Positions 25,539 to 34,898 of a stretch of 55,822 nucleotides of DNA are shown here, piece by piece; position 1 is the first letter of the stretch; each line of letters opens with the position of its first letter. The DNA is from an uncultured Bacteroidaceae bacterium. GTDB lineage: Bacteria; Bacteroidota; Bacteroidia; Bacteroidales; Bacteroidaceae. The translations under genes and the position numbers were made by a program. The DNA lies in NCBI GenBank assembly GCA_934293005.1, contig CAKQYA010000019.1:1-55822 (forward strand). Reading direction: 5' to 3'. A model generated the notes under the pieces. The model had not been told where the DNA came from. It did not search any database and worked only from the letters and a program-made list of their open reading frames with translations.

Positions 25539-26192
25539 ATGTCTAAATATAAACCCAAAATGACCACCAAAGAACGATACTTGAAATTTATTGAGTATTT
25601 CAGCGAAGCCATGCCTGATGCTTCGACAGAATTACATTACAACAACACGTTTGAATTATTATGCGCTGTCATCTTATCAGCCCAATGCACTGACAAAAGA
25701 GTAAATTCAGTAACTCCAGCGTTGTTCAACTCGTATCCTAATGCGCACGAAATGGCTGAGGCAGACACAACAAGCATCTACAATCTTGTGAAGTCGGTCA
25801 GTTATCCCAACAGTAAAACTGAACATTTAATCGGCATGGCAAAAGTTTTAGTTGAACGTCATGGCGGTGATGTTCCAAAGACATTTGAAGAATTGACAGC
25901 ATTGCCAGGCGTTGGACGAAAAACCGCGAACGTCGTTCTAAGCGTGGCATTTGGAAAGGGATGCATGCCTGTAGACACACACGTGTTTCGTGTAAGCCGT
26001 CGTATAGGCCTCGTTCCTTTGAAATGCACCACTCCATTAGCTGTAGAACAATACCTGACAAAACATATACCTGCGGAAATGCTGACTATCGCCCATCATT
26101 GGCTAATTTTGCATGGAAGATACGTATGCAAAAGTCAGTCGCCACTATGTGAAGAATGCGGAATAAGAGATGTATGCGCTAAAAGAAAATAA
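25539..26192 (+). CDS. nth: Endonuclease III (DNA glycosylase/AP lyase)
   Basis: A 217-aa base-excision repair enzyme that removes oxidised pyrimidines and nicks abasic DNA. The helix-hairpin-helix LPGVGRKTANVVL carries the catalytic Lys (K128 with this start), VDTHVFR carries the catalytic Asp (D146), and four cysteines spaced C-x6-C-x2-C-x5-C (197, 204, 207, 213) bind a 4Fe-4S cluster. I prefer ATG 25539 (MSKYKPKM); ATG 25560 (MTTKERY) is also possible, while the start at 25494 falls in a hairpin. The 3' end overlaps the convergent AbgT-like gene by 58 bp. Confidence 0.94.
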   Translation: MSKYKPKMTTKERYLKFIEYFSEAMPDASTELHYNNTFELLCAVILSAQCTDKRVNSVTPALFNSYPNAHEMAEADTTSIYNLVKSVSYPNSKTEHLIGMAKVLVERHGGDVPKTFEELTALPGVGRKTANVVLSVAFGKGCMPVDTHVFRVSRRIGLVPLKCTTPLAVEQYLTKHIPAEMLTIAHHWLILHGRYVCKSQSPLCEECGIRDVCAKRK

Positions 26193-26878
26193 ACAGCCAA
26201 AGGCATGTAATAAAGAGCATTTGACAAAATATCCATCCATTTGCCATCGTCGCCCATTGCATGAAGTAATGAAGTGTAATGTAAAGCTCCAACAAATTGG
26301 CTGACAACAAAAAGCACAACTATATACGAACCGACAGAAGAAAATATACTTGCACATGATTCTACCACATCTGACATACAGCTTATTCGACCAGAGGTAT
26401 ATCCATAAACAGCACTGACCACAATTACATACATCACAGCCAAACCAAACAGTCCCTTAGTAAAAGCAGAATGGCTGATAGTGCCGAAAGCGCTCAATAA
26501 GATAGCATTAGGCATGAAAAGTAGCAAAGAGAAAATCACCATAATGCAGATTGCGACGACAATGGTAACGTGCAAGGCCCAGCGTTTTTTAAGAGACATA
26601 CTATCTTTAAAAATGCTGAACATTCCTGATTGGTACAATACACTGAAAGCCATTAAAACCATTAAAGCAGGAGCTACAGGCGCCGAAACAAAATTCTGTT
26701 CAATGCTGCTGCACATCCAACGCATGCCTCGAGGGTCAAGCAATGGTTTTATATCATCAACATAAATGCTTGCAGCCCAAGAGGCAAAAAGCAACATGGC
26801 ATGCATGAATAGCATAACCATCGCATAAGTATGAAGAAAACGAGTTTTTAATGATTCTCTTATCATAACGTACATCAT
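26135..26878 (-). CDS. Short AbgT-like membrane protein
   Basis: A 247-aa protein with about six hydrophobic helices. Two parts resemble the AbgT (p-aminobenzoyl-glutamate transporter) family: NFVSAPVAPALMVLMAFSVL (about 62-81), and YGYTSGRISCMSDVVE followed by YIVVLFVVSQFVGALHYTSL. Full-length AbgT transporters are about 500 aa, so this is about half length and may be a compact or degenerate member. Whether it transports anything is unknown. It follows the response regulator by 24 bp, suggesting co-transcription with the sensor-regulator pair. Its last codons overlap nth antiparallel. Confidence 0.6.
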   Translation of the reverse strand: MMYVMIRESLKTRFLHTYAMVMLFMHAMLLFASWAASIYVDDIKPLLDPRGMRWMCSSIEQNFVSAPVAPALMVLMAFSVLYQSGMFSIFKDSMSLKKRWALHVTIVVAICIMVIFSLLLFMPNAILLSAFGTISHSAFTKGLFGLAVMYVIVVSAVYGYTSGRISCMSDVVESCASIFSSVGSYIVVLFVVSQFVGALHYTSLLHAMGDDGKWMDILSNALYYMPLAVYFLLAHTSLIPHSSHSGD

Positions 26879-26902
26879 TAAAGTGGCTCACAAACATTAT
26901 TC

Positions 26903-27622
26903 TTAATCTTCATCAGGCTCAAGATTATCGACATCGAGGATGCGCAACTCAAATGCACGAGTGACCAAACGAGTGGCATTTACACCTGTTTGATCTTCAC
27001 CGAAGAGACGCTTGACAAGATCATTCTGCCTTTTCTCAATAGACTTAACGCCAAAAGGCATTCCTCGAAGGGCTGATATTTGTTCCTTTGTGTATCCAAG
27101 GGCAAGATGGCGAAGAAAACGCTCATCATATTCATCAATATCATAGTCAAGTATTGATTCCTGCCTCATAGCTTCTGAAAGTACAGATTGGCGAAAACGT
27201 TGGAGAATCTTCTTCAGGATTGGTTGGTTAAAGACCATTCGTTTACCATCAAGCACACTCTGCACATCGCCCCTGGTCAACAGTTCTCCACTTTTCAAAA
27301 TGATGCCATCAGCACCAGCATCAAGCGCATCTACCCATAGTCTTTCATTAAGAAGTTCACCAGTGAAGATTAGCACATGAACATCAGGATATCGACGACG
27401 CAACTGCTGACACACGTCTACGCCAACAGTGGTAGATCCACCCAAGCCAAGGTCAAGCAGGACCATGTCTGGTTGATTATCTCTTAGCTGTTTCCACAAT
27501 TCTGTTTCATTCATAGCAGTTCCAACAATCTCTGCTTCTGGTATCTCAGAACGGAAAATTTCCATTGTGCCTCTCATCTCAAGAGCTACATCTTCTACAA
27601 TTATTACTTTAAATTTTTTCAT
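26903..27622 (-). CDS. DNA-binding response regulator
   Basis: A 239-aa response regulator. The receiver domain (1-125) has the acid pocket E10-D11 in VIIVEDVA, the phospho-accepting D57 in VLLDLGLGG, and a Thr/Lys switch region FTGE and ILKSGE. The C-terminal part (about 160-239) is a divergent LuxR-like helix-turn-helix (FLRHLALGYTKEQISALRGM). It lies 69 bp downstream of the large sensor kinase gene on the same strand, and the two almost certainly form a two-component pair. A 24-bp gap to the AbgT-like gene makes that gene a possible part of the same transcript. Confidence 0.93.
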   Translation of the reverse strand: MKKFKVIIVEDVALEMRGTMEIFRSEIPEAEIVGTAMNETELWKQLRDNQPDMVLLDLGLGGSTTVGVDVCQQLRRRYPDVHVLIFTGELLNERLWVDALDAGADGIILKSGELLTRGDVQSVLDGKRMVFNQPILKKILQRFRQSVLSEAMRQESILDYDIDEYDERFLRHLALGYTKEQISALRGMPFGVKSIEKRQNDLVKRLFGEDQTGVNATRLVTRAFELRILDVDNLEPDED

Positions 27623-27691
27623 CTTGTTTTTTATGATATTTATTACTAATCTATTTATTAACTTTATCTCCTTTTTCCAACCTTTAATGAT

Positions 27692-30600
27692 TCAATTTGC
27701 TACTGGAAGCGTGAACACAAATTGAGAACCGCCGTCATCATTATTCTTCACATAAATTCTACAGCCACGACGAGGCGAATGCTCGTCATGTTCGCGAATG
27801 ATCTGACGGCATATCATATATTCAGCACCAATCATAGTATCCGTCACTGGATCATAATGCAAGCCATCAATGAAGAACAGCTTACTTAATTCTTCCTCTT
27901 CATAATTATAAGACATGTCATTTATAGCGAAACCAATGAATCCGTCTTGTTCAAAAACATCAAGACTTGGTTTTGCAAGATTCATTTCCGATACAGATTT
28001 CATATGCACATATAACTTATGATGGTTGAAATACACAATTGCAATATTGTCAATGAGGAGCCCAAGAAAATCCTTATCACAAATGACCGAAGAATCTGGC
28101 ATGCCACCATTTGGGCATAATGACAAACGCACACGTTGCTTGCTTTGGCACTCAAATGACTTCTCAAACATGCAGACAATATCTTTGACTGTCATAACAG
28201 AACGACGAAACAGGCTCTTTTCTACTTGAGCTGCTGCACAAGATGAAAGCAAAGAATACACATCATTGTAATATGACAGTAAAATACGCATCTCATGAAT
28301 CATTTCATGTGAAGCATTATTATTAAAAGACAATACTGTCCCATTATTATCTTTGAATGTCGTATCAATCATATGCTTGAGACGTGACGGAAAATACATA
28401 GTCTCGTGTTTAAGAGCAGAAAGGCTATTATCTACAATCTGATTGCGAATATAGACCTTTCGCTGTTCCATTTCAACACGCTGACGCTCATCTTCTCTTA
28501 TCTCTATTTGCGACAGCATCTCTTTATTTTTATAATTGGAAAAATATGTATATATTGTCACAGTCTGAACCATCATGCCAAACATAAGTTGAACATCATC
28601 GGTTATGGAAGCCGTCTCAAGACACAGGCCAAGCACCCCCACAACAACATTCCTGTCACTTTTTTTAAAAATAAGCGGAAAAGCATATATTTTACCTGAC
28701 ACGTCTTTAACCATTGAACGTTGCGAATAAGCTGAATGCATGATGTTTTCAAGCACCATGCGCTTATTCTCATTCCCATCAAAGAGAAGGCATGACACAG
28801 AATCATTGGAAGATGAAATCTCCATTAGAGAAATTGATTCCACAGGCACTATATCAGACAGTCCCTTGCGAAGATTCTTAATCATCAACGCATCAGGTGT
28901 ATCAAAAACGTCACTGCCAAGGTGCATGAGCTGACGAAGGTTAAAAACAAAGAGCGAATGATGACGATAATGCATAAGCATGAAAAAGAACAAACAAACG
29001 ATAATGATTGAAGCTATTAGAAACAATATGGTTTTTTTATTGCGGTTTGCTTGTTGGATTGACTTGCAGTACAGTTCAAGAGAAGGATTTGTGCTGGTTA
29101 ATGTGTAAAGACTATTGAATGCTTCATTATTATATTTGTACAACTTATAATCTTGCAGGGAAAGCGATGCTATGGCCACCTCGTTGCGAAGTGACACGAT
29201 AAGCTCATAATCGAATGGTTGTTCTTTTTTAAACCAATCGAGCTCAGACATGCGACCTTGGCGCAACTCCATCATCGAATTGTCGCCAGGGTATAGCATT
29301 TTATGATACTCATTAAGATGGTTTATTGCAGAATCAGCATATACTACCGCTTTGGCGCAATCGCCATCGACATTGGCGTTGTAGACACTGTCAGCAAATG
29401 CAGAAGCTTTTTCAAGATGACCAGCTGTGGCCTGAACAATAGTGGCAAAAGAGACACTCAATATAAGAAGAAAAGAACGAAGCGGCTTTGATGGAAGCGA
29501 GAAAAAGAAATCGCTTCCTTTTCCCAACTCGCTGCTTACTCCAAATTTGCACAGAGAGAACATTTTGTTTGTTTTGCGCAACTTTTCAATTACTGCTTTG
29601 CAGTTCATCAAACCGAAGCCATATCCTTTGTTTTTGTTTATTGCTGATGCATGTTGGCTATCAATGCCAATATTTGCTGAATCGTACACAGCCTTACCGT
29701 TGATTGTTTCAACATCATGAGAAGAGAGTCCATATCCAGTATCTGACACCTTAAGATAAACCATACCATCCACTTCCGAGGCAGACAACGACACAGACCC
29801 TCCTGATGGGGTATATTTTCGTGCATTGTCAAGCAAGGTGTTTATCATGAAAAGAGTCATTGACTTATCACCTCTTACTGCAAGAGGCGTTGAATCGACT
29901 GAAAAATTCAATCCCTTGTTCTCATAGGAAAGTCTGTTTCTATTCACCATGTCGAAAAGAGGCTGAAGCGCAAAATTTTCTATATTAAGAGAAACCATTC
30001 CCTGACGAACCTTTATCCAATGCCCTAATACATCATTATAAGCATTAACACTATCCACAAGTTCGGAAAGATACTGGATACGATGTGTCGTCTCAGCCAG
30101 ATTCATAGATTTATCATCATCGAGCTTACATACTTCATGCATAGCCCGATTAAGAAATGTCGGTATGGAGTTCACTATTGACACCGTTGTGGCACGTTGT
30201 ATATAATCACGCTTGCTTTTTCTATATTTGAATTCAAAAGAACAAGTCTCTGCGTCAATTTGCTGCAATCGATCATGCTGAGCCGCTGTCTGAAGTGATT
30301 TATTTATTATCCATCTGTAGAACATCTGCAGCACATGCAACATTTCTCCATCAAGAGAAGAAAGACATTTGCAATCAACATCAACCCAATCAGAATCGCC
30401 TATACCAGGGAAGAGGGAACGCACATCGTCAGCAACAAGAAGACGAAGCTTATGGTCAACATCTATGTCGTTATCTGAATCGCTCATGACAGCATCTGAT
30501 ATCCTTTCACATATCTCAAGCATACTTCGGAGCATTCGAATATCTCGATTATATGCTATTCGCAACTTGCGCCTGTAGTATATGAAAAAAAACACAGCTG

Positions 30601-31972
30601 CCGCAGCTGCAAGAATCGAGAGCACGAGCAATATATTCAGCTTTGATTCTTCAGCGGTAAGATGATCTTTTTCTTGCTCAACTCGCAGGTCCTGACGTGT
30701 TGCATCAAGAATATCGAAGTAAATGTTACGGTTATATGCAGACTCTTGCCTCATGCCCATAGCTGCATAGACAATGCTCAATTGTTCTCTAACAAACGCC
30801 ATCCATTCAGGCACAGCTTCAACATTTGGGTCATTTATCAATATCATCTCTGTAGAAAGACTTTCTATAGAATCGGAATAAGGAAGCAGCATTTCATGTG
30901 TTTCGTGTTTTTCATGTTCTGAATGATAATGATTGATGAGATCGAGAGCATATAAGGCATGTGCAAGCGCTGCCTGCTTTTCGTCTTGATGCAATGCAAT
31001 GTTAGACAGTGTGCACCGCACAATGCTGGAAAAATAACAATTATGATATTTGTCAGAAAGAGCTAAAGCATGATTCGCAAGCAAAGACGCAACACTTTCA
31101 TAAGAATTGTCAATGTGCGCAGAATCGCTATCAAGCAATTCTGTAATAAGGACTGAAAGCGATGGTTTGAGTTCGTCACCAGCTGACATATATTGAGCTA
31201 ACGCATTGGAAGCAAGAATCTCAAAATAGACCAAGCCATTCTGATGACTCATATATAGAAGGTGCACTAATTGCCTAAGCGAATGAGTGAGCTGATCTGG
31301 TGTATAGCTTGAATCAAGAATGGTTATTGATTTAAGAAGCAAATAATTAGAATAAAGTATTGTATCCGCTGAGATGATATTGATATTAGACTCTATCCAA
31401 GAGAGTTCCTCATTCACTTCATCATCCATTCTCATGCGTTTGAAATAATTGAGGGACGCAAAATGATATTTAGCATTCACAGACTGCCACAATCTCTTCT
31501 GACCCTGTGTCATGTTATCATATTCTTCTTCTACATTATGGAATCGTTCAATAGCATCTGCACGATAATCATAAAAATCTTTATTCATGGACAGGGCAAG
31601 GCACAGCGACATCATCTCAACATCTGCCATTGAACGGTGCAAATCATTTGAAGTGTTATTTATCACGTCAAGAAAGCAGTTTTTGGCAGAATCGTAACTC
31701 ATCTCCATGGCATACACACTACCTAAAGCAATGCGCATCTGTTCAGATTCTGCCTTATTCAAATGCTGTGAATTATTATTTATAAATGCCTCAAGGTTTC
31801 TTTTAGCTGTCTTTATTGACTTATACTTATCGTTGTACGTATTGTTGTAAATGCATTCAACGCTATCACTGATGGCAGACGAAGAATCGCACGCTAACAT
31901 GATGTATGATGCAGCGAACAACATGAGCTTAATGCTGAATACAAATATGGCGTTTGGCTTCGATGAAAACAT
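27692..31972 (-). CDS. Very large tandem sensor histidine kinase (DUF5112/DUF5113 type)
   Basis: A 1426-aa sensor. The N-terminus reads like a lipoprotein signal (hydrophobic run ending MLAC, Cys 28). Residues about 30-440 are helical and TPR-like. A transmembrane helix follows (about 445-468), then a cytoplasmic part with an N-box (LLDNARKYTPSGG, about 713-725), G1 (SDTGYG, about 742) and G2 (NKGYGFGLMN, about 780), so HATPase 1 looks functional. A second module follows: a signal-like hydrophobic stretch (about 830-848), a helical region, a transmembrane helix (about 977-1000), an H-box-like ALKHETMYFPSRL (about 1184-1196) and a poor second ATPase domain. DUF5112/DUF5113 assignment is from memory. 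The signal sensed is unknown. Confidence 0.88.
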   Translation of the reverse strand: MFSSKPNAIFVFSIKLMLFAASYIMLACDSSSAISDSVECIYNNTYNDKYKSIKTAKRNLEAFINNNSQHLNKAESEQMRIALGSVYAMEMSYDSAKNCFLDVINNTSNDLHRSMADVEMMSLCLALSMNKDFYDYRADAIERFHNVEEEYDNMTQGQKRLWQSVNAKYHFASLNYFKRMRMDDEVNEELSWIESNINIISADTILYSNYLLLKSITILDSSYTPDQLTHSLRQLVHLLYMSHQNGLVYFEILASNALAQYMSAGDELKPSLSVLITELLDSDSAHIDNSYESVASLLANHALALSDKYHNCYFSSIVRCTLSNIALHQDEKQAALAHALYALDLINHYHSEHEKHETHEMLLPYSDSIESLSTEMILINDPNVEAVPEWMAFVREQLSIVYAAMGMRQESAYNRNIYFDILDATRQDLRVEQEKDHLTAEESKLNILLVLSILAAAAAVFFFIYYRRKLRIAYNRDIRMLRSMLEICERISDAVMSDSDNDIDVDHKLRLLVADDVRSLFPGIGDSDWVDVDCKCLSSLDGEMLHVLQMFYRWIINKSLQTAAQHDRLQQIDAETCSFEFKYRKSKRDYIQRATTVSIVNSIPTFLNRAMHEVCKLDDDKSMNLAETTHRIQYLSELVDSVNAYNDVLGHWIKVRQGMVSLNIENFALQPLFDMVNRNRLSYENKGLNFSVDSTPLAVRGDKSMTLFMINTLLDNARKYTPSGGSVSLSASEVDGMVYLKVSDTGYGLSSHDVETINGKAVYDSANIGIDSQHASAINKNKGYGFGLMNCKAVIEKLRKTNKMFSLCKFGVSSELGKGSDFFFSLPSKPLRSFLLILSVSFATIVQATAGHLEKASAFADSVYNANVDGDCAKAVVYADSAINHLNEYHKMLYPGDNSMMELRQGRMSELDWFKKEQPFDYELIVSLRNEVAIASLSLQDYKLYKYNNEAFNSLYTLTSTNPSLELYCKSIQQANRNKKTILFLIASIIIVCLFFFMLMHYRHHSLFVFNLRQLMHLGSDVFDTPDALMIKNLRKGLSDIVPVESISLMEISSSNDSVSCLLFDGNENKRMVLENIMHSAYSQRSMVKDVSGKIYAFPLIFKKSDRNVVVGVLGLCLETASITDDVQLMFGMMVQTVTIYTYFSNYKNKEMLSQIEIREDERQRVEMEQRKVYIRNQIVDNSLSALKHETMYFPSRLKHMIDTTFKDNNGTVLSFNNNASHEMIHEMRILLSYYNDVYSLLSSCAAAQVEKSLFRRSVMTVKDIVCMFEKSFECQSKQRVRLSLCPNGGMPDSSVICDKDFLGLLIDNIAIVYFNHHKLYVHMKSVSEMNLAKPSLDVFEQDGFIGFAINDMSYNYEEEELSKLFFIDGLHYDPVTDTMIGAEYMICRQIIREHDEHSPRRGCRIYVKNNDDGGSQFVFTLPVAN

Positions 31973-32026
31973 ATATATTCGTTATGTGGAAATGACGGGA
32001 AAAATGGATTTTCGCCTAACATGTGG

Positions 32027-32058
32027 CAAAGGTAAAGATTATTTACTGTTCTACCAAA
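32027..32058 (-). promoter_or_regulatory. Promoter of the sensor kinase gene
   Basis: Minus-strand TTTG (complement of 32055-32058) and TACCTTTG (complement of 32027-32034) are 20 bp apart. Its -33 box lies 15 bp from the -33 box of the divergent folC promoter. Confidence 0.8.
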
Positions 32059-32073
32059 TTTTGCTGTTGCGAT

Positions 32074-32104
32074 TTTGTCATTATAAAATAATGGTGTATC
32101 TTTG
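32074..32104 (+). promoter_or_regulatory. Promoter of folC
   Basis: TTTG at 32074-32077 and TATCTTTG at 32097-32104 are 19 bp apart. The leader to the start codon is about 75 nt. It is back-to-back with the sensor kinase promoter. Confidence 0.83.
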
Positions 32105-32184
32105 CATAAGGATATATTTGGGCTATACAATGCAATGAGCCTGGAATAATCTGATATGACACTTTTGAAGAATACACTATCAAC

Positions 32185-33498
32185 ATGACATTCGAGGAAA
32201 CTGTAAATTACCTATTCAATTCCGCTCCTCTCTTCCAAAATGTGGGAGCAGGTGCTTACAAAGAAGGGCTGTCGAACACCCATAAACTGGACGAACACTT
32301 CTGTCATCCACACACACATTACAAGACTGTACACGTAGCCGGAACTAATGGCAAAGGTTCATGCTCTCATACATTAGCATCAATACTCCAAGCGAGCGGA
32401 CTTAAAGTAGGCCTTTTCACATCACCGCATCTTGTGGACTTCAGAGAACGCATTCGCGTGAACGGACAAATGATAAGCAAAGAGTTTGTTGTTGACTTTG
32501 TCGAAAAAGAACGGAATTTCTTCGAGTCACTCCATCCTTCTTTCTTCGAACTTACCACAGCCATGGCTTTTAAATATTTCGAAGAACAGAATGTAGACAT
32601 TGCTGTCGTTGAAGTTGGACTTGGTGGACGACTCGACTGCACAAACATAATCACCCCTGTTGTATCGGTCATCACAAACATCAGTTTTGACCACACAGCA
32701 TTCCTCGGCGACACATTGCAGAAAATAGCCAGCGAGAAAGCTGGAATAATAAAGAAAGGAATTCCTGTTGTAATCGGAGAATCTGTAAAAGAAACAAGAA
32801 ATGTGTTTGAGAGAAAAGCCAACGAGGTCAATTCTCCTATTTTATTCGCAGAAGATAAAAATAACATAATAAACTACCAGATTATAGAAAATGGCCGAAT
32901 ACTTTACAATACAACGAATTATGGTTTGATAAATGGCGAATTAGGAGGCTTCTGTCAAATAAAGAACACAAACACGATTCTCAACGCAATCGATTTGTTG
33001 AAAGAACAGGGATTTGACATTAAAGACACTGATGTGCACAAAGGGTTTGCTAATGTGTGTGAAATGACAGGCTTGATGGGACGTTGGCAAACAATACAAG
33101 AAAGACCAAAAGTTGTATGTGATACAGGTCATAACGTTGGCGGTTTTGAATGGATTACAAAACAACTAAATGAGGTTGCTTGCCATAAAAGAATAGTCTT
33201 TGGCATGGTCAATGATAAGGATATTGATGGCGTGCTGAACATGCTGCCGAAGAATGCCACATACTATTATTGCGAAGCATCTGTAAAAAGGGCTATGCCA
33301 TGTGGAAAGATGAAGGAATTAGCATTTAAACATGGATTGGACGGAATGTCATGCGGGTCTGTAGCCGAAGCATACAATAAAGCATTAGAAGATTCAGACG
33401 AGGATGATTTCATATATGTAGGCGGTAGCAGCTTCGTCGTTGCTGATTTATTGACGCACATTGGACAAAATTCAAACCTAAATGCAAAAAAAATCTAA
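32185..33498 (+). CDS. folC: Folylpolyglutamate synthase/dihydrofolate synthase
   Basis: A 437-aa Mur-ligase-family enzyme that adds glutamate to dihydropteroate and to folates. Visible motifs: the P-loop VAGTNGKGS at 51-59, SPHLVDFRERIRV, VVEVGLGGRLDCTN and NISFDHTAFLGDTL (Mur-ligase central domain), and the C-terminal VVCDTGHNVGGFEW with the His-Asn-type substrate loop. Length matches the bifunctional enzyme. It is transcribed from its own promoter, divergently from the sensor kinase, and precedes the galactose genes with a 112-bp gap. Confidence 0.96.
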   Translation: MTFEETVNYLFNSAPLFQNVGAGAYKEGLSNTHKLDEHFCHPHTHYKTVHVAGTNGKGSCSHTLASILQASGLKVGLFTSPHLVDFRERIRVNGQMISKEFVVDFVEKERNFFESLHPSFFELTTAMAFKYFEEQNVDIAVVEVGLGGRLDCTNIITPVVSVITNISFDHTAFLGDTLQKIASEKAGIIKKGIPVVIGESVKETRNVFERKANEVNSPILFAEDKNNIINYQIIENGRILYNTTNYGLINGELGGFCQIKNTNTILNAIDLLKEQGFDIKDTDVHKGFANVCEMTGLMGRWQTIQERPKVVCDTGHNVGGFEWITKQLNEVACHKRIVFGMVNDKDIDGVLNMLPKNATYYYCEASVKRAMPCGKMKELAFKHGLDGMSCGSVAEAYNKALEDSDEDDFIYVGGSSFVVADLLTHIGQNSNLNAKKI

Positions 33499-33610
33499 TA
33501 AAACACATTCGGCTTCCAATTTATCCAATTATTATTGGGCAGATAAGAATATTTTCATTTAATTTGCAATAGAAATCTTAAATAGATACAACTTAAAACA
33601 TACATAAATC

Positions 33611-34693
33611 ATGAGCACAGTACAACCCAAACTGAGTGGTCTTAAGATTGAAGACTTTCAGACAGAGGTAAAGGGAAAGAAAGTAAGCCTTTACACACTC
33701 GTAAACAGCAATGGATACGAAGTATCAATCACTAATTATGGCGGTGCAATCGTTGCCATCATGGTACCTAACAAGGAAGGAAAAGTTGAGAATGTCATTT
33801 TTGGCCATGACAACATTAAGGATGTCATCAACTCACCAGAGCCATTCCTTTCCACACTTATCGGTCGCTTCGGCAATCGTATTGCAAAAGGTAAATTCAC
33901 TCTTGGAGGCAAGGAATACCAGCTCGCTGTAAATAATGGAGTCAATCACCTTCACGGAGGCCCAACAGGCCTGCATGCACAAGTATGGGACGCTTATCAG
34001 ACAGGAGAACAGAACCTGACACTCAACTGCATTCTTCCATATGGACACGAAGGTTTCTCAGGCGAAGTGAAAATTTCTGTAGAATTCACATGGACAGATG
34101 ACAACGAACTCATCCTTGACTATTTTGCCACTACAAACAAAAAAACTATAATAAACCTAACACATCATGCCTTCTTTGCAATTCAAGGCATAGGCAATCC
34201 TACACCAGACATTCTCGACCAAGTAATGCAAATGAACTCAGACTTCTATATTCCTATCGACGAGACAAGCATTCCTACTGGAGAGATACTAAAAGTAGAA
34301 GGCACACCATTTGACTTCAGAACTCCTAAAGCAATCGGCAAGGACATTGACGCTGATGACGAACAAATAAAGAACGGATCAGGATATGACCATTGCTTCG
34401 TTATCAACAAAAAAGAGCCAGGAGAATTGGCTATTGCTGCACGTCTGACAGATCCTAAATCGGGCAGAACACTTGAAGCGTACACTACAGAACCAGGAAT
34501 ACAGGTCTACACTGCAAACTTCTGTTCTGGTTATCCAATCCAGTTCGGATGCACAGCGCCACGTCGTTCAGCCATCTGCCTCGAAAGCGAACATTTCCCT
34601 GACACACCAAATCGCCCATACTTCCCTTCATGTGTACTTAACCCTGGTGAAAAGTACAACCAACGCACAATATATAAGTTTGGAACGATCTGA
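33611..34693 (+). CDS. galM: Aldose 1-epimerase (cytoplasmic)
   Basis: A 360-aa mutarotase without a signal peptide, which interconverts alpha and beta anomers of galactose and other aldoses. Family segments: NYGGAIVAIMVPNKEG, GRFGNRIAKGKFTLGGK, VNHLHGG (catalytic His region), YDHCFVIN with the second His, and ICLESEHFPDTPN with the catalytic Glu. It starts the galactose gene run and is followed by a strong terminator at 34705-34743. A lipoprotein homologue lies downstream (37781-39016), so this is the cytoplasmic partner of the pair. Confidence 0.95.
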   Translation: MSTVQPKLSGLKIEDFQTEVKGKKVSLYTLVNSNGYEVSITNYGGAIVAIMVPNKEGKVENVIFGHDNIKDVINSPEPFLSTLIGRFGNRIAKGKFTLGGKEYQLAVNNGVNHLHGGPTGLHAQVWDAYQTGEQNLTLNCILPYGHEGFSGEVKISVEFTWTDDNELILDYFATTNKKTIINLTHHAFFAIQGIGNPTPDILDQVMQMNSDFYIPIDETSIPTGEILKVEGTPFDFRTPKAIGKDIDADDEQIKNGSGYDHCFVINKKEPGELAIAARLTDPKSGRTLEAYTTEPGIQVYTANFCSGYPIQFGCTAPRRSAICLESEHFPDTPNRPYFPSCVLNPGEKYNQRTIYKFGTI

Positions 34694-34704
34694 TTACAAC
34701 ACAA

Positions 34705-34743
34705 CAACAGCCTTCGTCCGCCAAGGCAGGACGAGGGCTGTTG
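34705..34743 (+). terminator. Terminator after galM
   Basis: A 15-bp stem with one G-T pair (34705-34719 with 34729-34743) encloses a short loop. It is GC-rich with a weak T tract, so it may work as a partial terminator before the transporter gene. Confidence 0.75.
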
Positions 34744-34898
34744 ATATTGTAATATTGTGATTGCAACAGGCCATAATAATGAATCATATACAATGGAACC
34801 GATTCATTGTGCGTAAAATGGCATATATTAACAATTCTATATATCGACAACAAATTAACTAATTATTAATCAATAACGTAATACAGATAAACAACAAA

